Below are positions 1-5,385 of a DNA stretch of 11,012 nucleotides, in pieces. Origin of the DNA: Actinomycetes bacterium (GTDB taxonomy: Bacteria; Actinomycetota; Acidimicrobiia; Acidimicrobiales; Acidimicrobiaceae); assembly GCA_021833085.1 (NCBI GenBank), contig JAKBGL010000025.1, forward strand, positions 1 through 11,012, in the 5' to 3' direction. The translations under genes were made by a program, and so were the position numbers. The notes under the pieces are model-generated. The model was not told where the DNA came from and searched no databases. It saw only the letters and a program-made list of their open reading frames with translations. Numbering within the stretch: the stretch's first letter is position 1; each line of letters starts with the position of its first letter.

Positions 1-166
1 TCTGAGCAGACCGATCCTGCGCTGACTTCTGTGCACCTAGGAAGGTTGGAATGGCAATAGCCATCAAGATTCCGATTATGAGCACGACCACCATAAGCTC
101 AATAAGGGTGAACCCTTCTTCGCCATTTACCCTTTCTAGATATGACTCAACCTGACTTGCCTTCAT
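1..166 (-). CDS. Type IV pilin / prepilin-type N-terminal methylation protein (5' part only)
   Basis: The first 55 codons are in the window; the rest lies off the left edge. The protein begins MKASQVESYLERVNGEEG, then FTLIELMVVVLIIGILMAI. This is the class III leader with the prepilin peptidase site Gly|Phe-Thr-Leu-Ile-Glu: Gly18 at -1, Phe19 methylated after cleavage, Glu23 at the conserved +5 position. A hydrophobic helix follows and leads into AIPTFLGAQKSAQDRSAQ, the usual start of the pilin alpha-1 helix in actinobacterial PilA-like proteins. The product should sit in the inner membrane and then be assembled into a pilus or pseudopilus. The ATG at 166-164 is chosen because AGGAG (179-175) lies 8 nt upstream. 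Whether it is the major pilin, a minor pilin or a pseudopilin cannot be told from this fragment. Confidence 0.93.
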   Translation of the reverse strand, partial: MKASQVESYLERVNGEEGFTLIELMVVVLIIGILMAIAIPTFLGAQKSAQDRSAQ

Positions 167-216
167 TAGGCATTCTCCTGAACTATCGAACTTACCCTTG
201 AGATCCTCAAAGACGC

Positions 217-224
217 TTATCGGC
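217..224 (-). promoter_or_regulatory. Candidate -10 element GCCGATAA of FliA/WhiG-type sigma factor upstream of the pilin gene
   Basis: Read on the minus strand, GCCGATAA is an exact match to the -10 consensus of sigma-28 family promoters (FliA; WhiG in actinomycetes). It lies about 50 nt before the pilin ATG, a sensible leader length. No good TAAA-type -35 is seen at the expected spacing, so this may be a chance 8-mer. Between it and the start codon the leader can form a small stem TTGAG-GAT-CTCAA (210-198). Confidence 0.25.
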
Positions 225-252
225 TCTCAGTGATACTCTTCGTACTTATTTC

Positions 253-296
253 TCAAGAACTTGACCACATTTAGACGTTTTTTCACACACGGTGAA
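253..296. repeat. Two short inverted repeats in the pilin/phosphatase divergent spacer
   Basis: The 207-bp spacer between the divergent pilin and phosphatase genes holds TCAAG-AA-CTTGA (253-264) and TTCAC-ACACG-GTGAA (282-296). Both have perfect 5-bp arms and are of operator size, and both could affect either divergent gene. They are short enough to occur by chance. No convincing -35/-10 pair for the phosphatase gene was found in the spacer. Confidence 0.25.
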
Positions 297-373
297 TATT
301 AGATAAGTGCTGTTCTTAAAGTGTTACCCAAAGGACACCCCTCAGACATCAACGTGGCCTAGCCTAAGAAGGT

Positions 374-1156
374 ATGCAAGACGTAAACAACACTGACACA
401 GGTAAGTTCGAAGTAACGGAGAAAAACCGCTTCTACCTCTTCGAGGGTGTCTTCAACTTTAGAGATCTAGGTGGTTATACGACCGAAGACGGCAGACAGG
501 TCAGAGCTGAGAGACTATTTCGTTCTGACAATCTAGCCCAACTGACACGCAACGATATACAAGCTCTGAAAGAGTTGAATTTGCGTACTGTAGTCGACCT
601 ACGTACCAACCAGGAGCTACAGCTGCGGGGCAGTTACCAGATGATAGATGGGGCTCTTGGAACCTACCTCCACGTACCTTTAATGGATGTTTCTTCGGAC
701 CCAGAGCTAGCCAAGAACGACAAGAGCTTCTTGGAGTACAGATACAAACAAATCTTAAAGGAGGCGGCACCACATATTGCCTCGGTAGTGGAGACCATCT
801 CAGACCTCGAGAATCTTCCATTGGTCTTTCACTGCGCGGTAGGAAAGGATCGGACGGGGGTAGTAGCAATGGTGGTTCTCGGTGCTTTAGGAGTCGCCAA
901 AGAGACGATCGTCACCGACTACGCATTGACCGCCATAGCTGTAGAGCGAATGCTGCTTTGGCTAGATGAGATCAGTCCAGATATGGCTCACTACGTTAGG
1001 TCTCTTCCAAAGAACCTAATGAGCGCAGAGCCTTTAACTATGTCAAACGTCATCGACTGGTTACTTCACACCTACGGGAGTTTTGACGACTATCTTCGTT
1101 TTATCGGTGTTAGAGAAGAAAGCATCAATTCTTTGAGGGTCGCTCTTCTCGAGTAG
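374..1156 (+). CDS. Tyrosine/serine protein phosphatase (Y_phosphatase3-type, HCxxGKDRTG)
   Basis: This 260-residue protein belongs to the bacterial tyrosine/serine phosphatase family related to Mycobacterium PtpB and fungal SIW14/OCA-like enzymes. The family signature is complete: FNFRDLGG (residues 27-34) near the N-terminus, VVDLRT (73-78) with the general-acid-region Asp76, and the P-loop HCAVGKDRTG (153-162) with nucleophile Cys154 and phosphate-binding Arg160. The loop has Lys-Asp after Gly, which in this family is associated with broader phosphatase activity that can include phosphoinositides; the substrate here is unknown. There is no signal peptide, so it is probably cytoplasmic. The start is forced: an in-frame TAA lies at 365-367 and ATG 374 is the first possible codon. 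The purine stretch AAGAAGG ends one base before it, too close for normal Shine-Dalgarno pairing, so initiation may be weak or leaderless. It has no obvious partner in the window. Confidence 0.9.
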   Translation: MQDVNNTDTGKFEVTEKNRFYLFEGVFNFRDLGGYTTEDGRQVRAERLFRSDNLAQLTRNDIQALKELNLRTVVDLRTNQELQLRGSYQMIDGALGTYLHVPLMDVSSDPELAKNDKSFLEYRYKQILKEAAPHIASVVETISDLENLPLVFHCAVGKDRTGVVAMVVLGALGVAKETIVTDYALTAIAVERMLLWLDEISPDMAHYVRSLPKNLMSAEPLTMSNVIDWLLHTYGSFDDYLRFIGVREESINSLRVALLE

Positions 1157-1195
1157 ATTTACCACCTCTCGCCAAACAGGTTGAAATCGAGGGAA

Positions 1196-1210
1196 ATCTA
1201 AGTCTTAGAT
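1196..1210. repeat. 15-bp perfect palindrome, candidate operator
   Basis: ATCTAAG-T-CTTAGAT has perfect 7-bp arms around one central base. It lies 40 bp after the phosphatase stop and about 80 bp before the yceI start, just upstream of the candidate -10 boxes. It is too AT-rich and has too small a loop to be a good terminator, so a dimeric regulator site is the more natural reading. No regulator gene is adjacent. Confidence 0.35.
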
Positions 1211-1234
1211 AGCTTTATCGGGAATGAACAAGCA

Positions 1235-1259
1235 TAAAATTGAGTTAGTTTAAAATTGA
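1235..1259 (+). promoter_or_regulatory. Direct repeat TAAAATTGA x2 with candidate -10 boxes for yceI
   Basis: The nonamer TAAAATTGA occurs at 1235-1243 and again at 1251-1259, 16 bp apart. Each copy starts with TAAAAT, which matches 5 of 6 bases of the -10 consensus TATAAT. Use of the second box would start transcription near 1263, giving a leader of about 25 nt that contains the strong ribosome site AGGAGG at 1278-1283. No good -35 hexamer is seen at 16-18 bp from either box. The repeats could instead be an activator or repressor site. Confidence 0.35.
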
Positions 1260-1287
1260 ACAATCTGGTTTACACGTAGGAGGTAAA

Positions 1288-1836
1288 GTGACAACAGCAA
1301 CACAGCTAGGACTACAGGTAGGTAAGTGGAATATCGATCCAGTTCACTCAAACATTGAGTTCTCGGTTCGCCACTTGATGGTGTCCAAAGTCAGAGGTAG
1401 ATTCAACGCCTTTGGCGGCGAAGTGGAAGTCGACGAGGATATTACCAAATCTAAGGTTACCGCAACCATAGACATCTCTTCAATCGACACGAGAGATGCA
1501 AACCGGGATGGGCATCTAAAGTCAGCTGACTTCTTTGACGTGGAGAACCATCCGACAATTACCTTTACCTCAACCGAAATAGTACCAATTGGCGACGACT
1601 ATATCATTAAAGGAGACCTGACCATAAGAGGCACTACAAAGAAGGTCGAACTGAAAGCCGAATTTAACGGTGCTGGTCCCGACCCTTACGGTGGATTTAG
1701 AAGTGGTATAACTGCTACCACCAAGATCTCCCGTAAAGAGTTTGGATTAACTTACAACGCTATGTTAGAGTCCGGGGGCGCCGTTGTCGGTGACGAAATC
1801 GCCATCCACCTTGAGATAGAGTTGATCAAAGCCTAG
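1288..1836 (+). CDS. yceI: YceI family protein (polyisoprenoid-binding lipocalin-like)
   Basis: A 182-residue YceI-domain protein. The family is an extended lipocalin-like beta barrel that binds long isoprenoid chains or other amphiphiles. Hallmarks are present in order: GKWNIDPVHSNIEFSVRHLMVSKVRGRF (residues 12-39), AFGGEVEVDED, the block SIDTRDANRDGHLKSADFFDVENHPTITF (65-93), DLTIRGTTKKVEL, then FRSGITATTKISRKEFGL. The chain has no signal peptide, unlike periplasmic E. coli YceI, so this is the cytoplasmic form common in Actinobacteria. The GTG start is supported by AGGAGG four bases upstream. It appears to be a single-gene transcript: a 131-bp spacer with candidate control elements precedes it and a strong hairpin follows. 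Roles proposed for relatives range from isoprenoid binding to stress or acid response; the ligand cannot be told from sequence. Confidence 0.96.
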   Translation: MTTATQLGLQVGKWNIDPVHSNIEFSVRHLMVSKVRGRFNAFGGEVEVDEDITKSKVTATIDISSIDTRDANRDGHLKSADFFDVENHPTITFTSTEIVPIGDDYIIKGDLTIRGTTKKVELKAEFNGAGPDPYGGFRSGITATTKISRKEFGLTYNAMLESGGAVVGDEIAIHLEIELIKA

Positions 1837-1853
1837 GTCTTAGCCATTCCTAA

Positions 1854-1890
1854 AGTGAACCCATTCTTGTTAGTCAAGAATGGGTTCACT
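1854..1890. terminator. 16-bp perfect hairpin between convergent yceI and nfuA-like genes
   Basis: AGTGAACCCATTCTTG (1854-1869) and CAAGAATGGGTTCACT (1875-1890) are perfect reverse complements separated by the 5-nt loop TTAGT. The position, 18 bp after the yceI stop and before the 3' end of a convergent gene, is that of a bidirectional terminator. Neither side has a long U tract (ACTACTTTAATG on plus; TTTAGG on minus), so it may act as a weak intrinsic terminator, a 3'-end stabiliser or a block against antisense read-through. Confidence 0.75.
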
Positions 1891-1932
1891 ACTTTAATGA
1901 TTCGATTCACTACGCGAACAAACACTACCGAG

Positions 1933-1950
1933 GAAGTAATGCTTTACTTC
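1933..1950 (-). terminator. Small hairpin over the nfuA stop codon
   Basis: GAAGTAA and TTACTTC form a 7-bp stem with a 4-nt loop, overlapping the nfuA TAA at 1944-1946. It lies just inside the larger 1854-1890 hairpin as seen from nfuA. Minus-strand sequence after it contains GTGTTTGTTCG, a poor T tract. It is a possible accessory 3'-end structure rather than a proven terminator. Confidence 0.3.
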
Positions 1951-2564
1951 TTCGCCTCTTGATAAAAGGGGTTGGACCCTGAAGCGTGGTCAGTCACATC
2001 TACCACCTCTACGATCTCAGGAACAGCTTCCTTTATCGCAACCGTTATACCCTGAGAGAGAGTAACTGCTGCTAACCCGCAGCCTTGACACCCACCGCCC
2101 ATAACGACATAGGCTGTGTTTTCAACCACTCCCATAAGGTCTGCTCTGCCACCATGAGCGGCTATCGACGGGTTGATCTCATCAGCCAAGACCTCACTCA
2201 CCCTTCGAGCAAGATCATTCGTTAGAGCATCAGGCCCAAAGTCCAAGTCAATCTTAGGTGCCGAAGCTGGCGAGTTTGGATTGACTATGATAAGTCCTCC
2301 ATCCTCATCCAGATCAAGTTGCGCTCCGCTCAAAGCTTCAATCGACCGATTAGGGATCACAACTGGAGTTTCTCCGTCTCTAATCACAAGGTCGTCAAAG
2401 CCAGCGTGTTTCGTCTCTTGGAAGTAGACGTCGTAGTTATAGGTGTCCCCACTCGCGCCAACTACCTCGATCCACAGTGCTAAAGACTCCGGATCACTCT
2501 CACCCGATCGAGCCTCATCGACAACGGTCTGAGCTCTCTCCGCCACACTAAAGGACTTGTCCAT
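1944..2564 (-). CDS. nfuA: NfuA-type Fe-S cluster scaffold/carrier (degenerate HesB-like + NifU C-terminal domains)
   Basis: A 206-residue protein with the NfuA architecture. The N-terminal half (about residues 25-105) resembles an A-type/HesB fold without its cysteines: ALWIEVVGASG, YNYDVYFQ, and PNSPASAPK at its end. The C-terminal half is a full NifU C-terminal domain: EINPSIAAHGGRADL, then MGGGCQGCGLAAVTLSQG with cluster ligands Cys159 and Cys162, then a terminal DHASGSNPFYQ. Proteins of this type hold a [4Fe-4S] cluster across a dimer and deliver it to apo-proteins, which would suit the Fe-S enzymes nearby (radical SAM, NuoF-like, ferredoxin), though the gene is in a separate transcription unit. 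The ATG at 2564 is preferred because GGAAGGAAG lies 9 nt upstream. An in-frame GTG at 2588 would add eight poorly fitting residues (MCGRKLQG) and would run closer to the divergent gene. Confidence 0.93.
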   Translation of the reverse strand: MDKSFSVAERAQTVVDEARSGESDPESLALWIEVVGASGDTYNYDVYFQETKHAGFDDLVIRDGETPVVIPNRSIEALSGAQLDLDEDGGLIIVNPNSPASAPKIDLDFGPDALTNDLARRVSEVLADEINPSIAAHGGRADLMGVVENTAYVVMGGGCQGCGLAAVTLSQGITVAIKEAVPEIVEVVDVTDHASGSNPFYQEAKK

Positions 2565-2621
2565 ACCTTGAAGCTTCCTTCCGCACACAAAAACACTTTC
2601 TCACATAGCATGATAGTTGCA
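2565..2621. promoter_or_regulatory. 57-bp divergent spacer between nfuA and the ATP-grasp gene
   Basis: This short spacer must hold the 5' signals of both divergent genes. On the plus strand, CATGAT (2609-2614) matches 4 of 6 bases of TATAAT and lies about 8 bp before ATG 2622, the position expected for a leaderless transcript; no Shine-Dalgarno sequence precedes that ATG. On the minus strand, GGAAGGAAG (2582-2574) serves nfuA. No clear -35 element is visible for either side. Confidence 0.25.
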
Positions 2622-3839
2622 ATGACAAAGGTTTTACTAGTGCTTCCGTCAAGTAGCTATCGTAGCAGTGAGTTTGTCCTCGCTTCGAAGAGGATGGACC
2701 TAGACATCACCATACTTACCGACGCCGACACACCTTCGATACTCCCATTAGACAAGGTAATACACCTCCCAGATCTGCAGCTCGACCCAACTGTTATGAC
2801 CTATATCGAGAGGCTGATGTTCGACGCGGTGGTTGGAGTAGACGACATCTCAGTCCGCGTTGCCGCACAGATATCTACACGACTCGGACTCCCTACCAAC
2901 TCCGAAGAGTCTCTATTCGCTACGGCGAACAAGGTTGCGTTCCGCGAGAAGCAAAGTCTATTTGAACTCCCACAACCAAGGTACGCAGTTCTTGACAAAG
3001 ATGAACGCGACCCCAAGCGGCTACTGGACGCTACAACGCGAGTCGCAAGCTTCCCACTGGTCATAAAACCCATATCAGGCACGCAGTCCAAGGGTGTGGT
3101 ACGCGTGGATCACTTCGAAGACCTCGTACACGCCTTAGAGGTAAGTTCGCTGGCAACGACCGACGACAAGTTGCTCCTAGAAGAGTACGTCGATGGGTCT
3201 GAGTATGCACTCGAAGGAGTACTGGTAGATTCCAAGTTGGTAGTACTAGCGATATTTGATAAGCCAGAGCCACTAGATGGTCCCTTTTTCGAAGAGTCGA
3301 TCTATGTAACGCCGTCAAAGTTACCCTATCCACTTCAAAGCGAAGCAGAGCGCGTCGTTCAACGAAGCTGCGAGTCTCTTGGTCTTTGGACCGGTCCTAT
3401 ACACGCTGAGTTTCGCATAAAAGACAATGGCCGCCTGTATATTTTAGAGGTAGCTGCTCGATCGATCGGAGGATCTTGCGCAAAGGCACTTCAATTTGGA
3501 TCTGATACCACATTGGAAGAGTTGCTGCTCACGCACGCCTCAGCTATCGAGTCCGACTCGATACGATCTATACGCCAGAGGAAAACCTACTCAGGTGTAT
3601 TGATGCTACCCACCCCTAAAACCGGAACACTTCGTGGCATTACCGGCGTGGAACAGGTGCGCTCACTCAAGTACGTTACTTCCTTAGAGTTGACCACTCC
3701 AATTGGAACCTTCGTGAAGGCTCCACCACTTACAGAGCGTTACATGGGCTTCGTTTTCGCAAGTTCACCTGGATACGGTAGTACCGTTGAGACGTTGAAG
3801 AAGTCGCGGGAGCTGCTTTCCTTTGACATATCAGAGTAG
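2622..3839 (+). CDS. ATP-grasp carboxylate-amine ligase family protein with LAL-type C-terminal domain
   Basis: About 405 residues from ATG 2622. The N-terminal pre-ATP-grasp fold starts MTKVLLVLPSSSYRSSEF. The ATP-grasp core follows: FPLVIKPISGTQSKGV (144-159) with the ATP-binding Lys and the flexible glycine loop, LLLEEYVDGSEY (184-195) contacting adenine and ribose, GPIHAEFRI (258-266) and ILEVAARSIGGS (274-285), with Glu263 and Glu276 placed to bind Mg. The usual Asn of the ExN motif is Ala (EVAAR), a variant I have seen in carboxylate-amine ligases. The last 80 or so residues (GVLMLPTPKTGTLRGI onward) resemble the LAL_C2 domain of L-amino-acid ligases. Such enzymes activate a carboxylate as acyl phosphate and join it to an amine or amino acid; the substrates here are unknown. 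No ribosome site precedes 2622; ATG 2610 and 2568 are alternative starts. The radical SAM gene follows after 142 bp and may act on the same substrate. Confidence 0.88.
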   Translation: MTKVLLVLPSSSYRSSEFVLASKRMDLDITILTDADTPSILPLDKVIHLPDLQLDPTVMTYIERLMFDAVVGVDDISVRVAAQISTRLGLPTNSEESLFATANKVAFREKQSLFELPQPRYAVLDKDERDPKRLLDATTRVASFPLVIKPISGTQSKGVVRVDHFEDLVHALEVSSLATTDDKLLLEEYVDGSEYALEGVLVDSKLVVLAIFDKPEPLDGPFFEESIYVTPSKLPYPLQSEAERVVQRSCESLGLWTGPIHAEFRIKDNGRLYILEVAARSIGGSCAKALQFGSDTTLEELLLTHASAIESDSIRSIRQRKTYSGVLMLPTPKTGTLRGITGVEQVRSLKYVTSLELTTPIGTFVKAPPLTERYMGFVFASSPGYGSTVETLKKSRELLSFDISE

Positions 3840-3981
3840 TAACACCTCAAAGTCTCAACCGCCACGTGTCGATGAGGCTCCAAAGCACCTAAAATAAAAG
3901 AAAGATAAGATCGAACATCAAGTTGAAACGTTGAGTTCACACAAGACCTCCCTCTAGATGCCCTTTGGATAAGGAACCGTA
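3840..3981 (+). other. 142-bp gap between ATP-grasp and radical SAM genes
   Basis: The gap is AT-rich in the middle (3888-3925). It contains the half-repeats GTTGAAAC and GTTGAG (3922-3935) and the palindrome CACGTG (3863-3868). TTGAGT at 3931-3936 could be a -35 element, but the bases 17 bp downstream (around TCTAGA) match a -10 poorly. The ribosome site AAGGA (3971-3975) lies 6 nt before the radical SAM ATG. The gap is large enough for a separate promoter, so co-transcription with the ATP-grasp gene is likely but not certain. Confidence 0.3.
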
Positions 3982-5364
3982 ATGCGCCCACTTATTTTAT
4001 CGACCTATGAGCTAGGTCATCAGCCACACTTAGCAGCGCTCATAGCAGGTGTCTTAAAAGAAGGCCAGGTCGACTACGACATAGTAGACCTGAGCATCGA
4101 TCCGAACCTTGATGAGGTATTTGAGTCAGATCAAGACTCACATACCGGAGAGATCTTTATCGAAACCGTCGTATTTACCGTAGGCATGCTGACCTCTGCC
4201 ATGCTCTTTAGGGATGTACTGTCTCATCTTGTAAAAAACTCTGGACACATAAAAAACCTCATAGTCTACGGGCTTTATGCAAACGAAGTAGCCAACGAGG
4301 CCCTAGGTATCTCCTATGAAGACTTGACGGTACGGACGACGCCGACCATTGAAGAGATAGCGCAGGACCTAGGGGTTGAAAATACCATGGGTAAGAGGTA
4401 TTTACCTGTTAGAGATAGCCTTCCGGATCTAAGAAGGTATAAAACCGTCACCACTAGTGGCATCGACAGAGTGACTGGATACACCGAAGCATCAGTTGGA
4501 TGTAGACATAGATGCCGCCACTGCCCACTGCCGATCTACTTCAACGGTAAAGTCATGGTAAATCCAGTTGAGGACATACTCAACGACATTGAGGTTCAAG
4601 TCAGCGCTGGAGCCACACACATAACCCTTGGTGATCCGGACTTCTTCAACGCGCCTATCCATGCAATGAAGGTGGCCCGCGCTATCAAAGCTCGCTTCGA
4701 CAACTTAACCTTTGACTGCACTATAAAAATCGAGCACCTATTAAAACACGGTCGTTATCTAGAGGAGTTAACCGAACTCGGGTGCATATATATCACATCG
4801 GCAATCGAGTCTCTTTCCGATGAGACTCTTACAAACCTCGCGAAAGGACATAGCAGTTCTGACGTCAACGAGGCCCTACAGCTCGTCGACCGCGCCGGGA
4901 TCGACTTTCATCCGTCCTTTGTTCCCTTTACGCCTTGGACGAAGTTGGAAGACTTTGAAGATATATTAGTCTTCGTATATCAGAACTCCATGGAGCAGAC
5001 CTTAGAACCGGTACAGCTTTCCATCAAACTTCTTGTGCCCTCTAACTCTTTACTGCTTGAAACTCCCGCTTTCTCAGAGTTCAAAACCCACTATGACGTG
5101 GAGACATTCAGCTACCTATGGAGGTATCGCGAGCCCAAAGTTGAGAGTCTGCAAAATGCGATCGTTGATCAGGTGCAAAAAAGCCAGCTCTGCCATGACA
5201 ACTTTGAAGACACCTTCTTTGCACTTTGGTCGATAACAGAAGAGCATCTGGGGAGGTCTATAGCAACTCCCATACGAAACAAGAGACGCGCCGATGCCGT
5301 AAAGTCCTCTGAAGCCTGGTTCTGTTGCGCAGAACCCACAGCAGCGCAGAGGCTCAGAGGTTAG
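3982..5364 (+). CDS. Radical SAM protein with C-terminal CCAEP tail (CUAEP/CCAEP-tail family)
   Basis: A 460-residue radical SAM enzyme. The [4Fe-4S]-SAM motif is GCRHRCRHCP (residues 173-182), CX3CX2C with Cys174, Cys178 and Cys181. THITLGDPDFF (212-222) lies where the GGE-type SAM-amine loop is found, and the TIM-barrel strands TFDCTIKIEHL (243-253) and CIYITSAIESL (268-278) follow. Residues 1-140 look like a Rossmann-type domain of the B12-binding class (MRPLILSTYELGHQPHLAAL), but I see no DxHxxG cobalamin-ligand motif. The C-terminus reads WFCCAEP (446-452), codons TGT TGC for Cys448 and Cys449. It matches what I remember of a curated family in which the first residues are Cys-Sec or Cys-Cys; relatives with Sec would use TGA at 5326. 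The start is supported by AAGGA 6 nt upstream. The ATP-grasp gene lies upstream and a helicase gene 21 bp downstream. The reaction and substrate are not known to me. Confidence 0.88.
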   Translation: MRPLILSTYELGHQPHLAALIAGVLKEGQVDYDIVDLSIDPNLDEVFESDQDSHTGEIFIETVVFTVGMLTSAMLFRDVLSHLVKNSGHIKNLIVYGLYANEVANEALGISYEDLTVRTTPTIEEIAQDLGVENTMGKRYLPVRDSLPDLRRYKTVTTSGIDRVTGYTEASVGCRHRCRHCPLPIYFNGKVMVNPVEDILNDIEVQVSAGATHITLGDPDFFNAPIHAMKVARAIKARFDNLTFDCTIKIEHLLKHGRYLEELTELGCIYITSAIESLSDETLTNLAKGHSSSDVNEALQLVDRAGIDFHPSFVPFTPWTKLEDFEDILVFVYQNSMEQTLEPVQLSIKLLVPSNSLLLETPAFSEFKTHYDVETFSYLWRYREPKVESLQNAIVDQVQKSQLCHDNFEDTFFALWSITEEHLGRSIATPIRNKRRADAVKSSEAWFCCAEPTAAQRLRG

Positions 5365-5385
5365 ATATAGGCACGCGTCTGGATC

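Noticed and set aside
167..300. Cyclic-di-GMP or other riboswitch in the pilin leader
   Set aside because: I could not find the conserved core of a known riboswitch; only short stems are present.
501..869. 122-codon minus-strand open frame inside the phosphatase gene
   Set aside because: Antisense shadow of a gene with an intact catalytic motif; the translation has no domain features.
3863..3868. CACGTG palindrome in the ATP-grasp/radical SAM gap
   Set aside because: A single 6-bp palindrome is expected often by chance and has no second copy or promoter next to it.
5362..5364. Possible selenocysteine read-through in or after the radical SAM tail
   Set aside because: The tail cysteines are ordinary TGT and TGC codons and the gene ends in TAG, so there is no TGA to recode.
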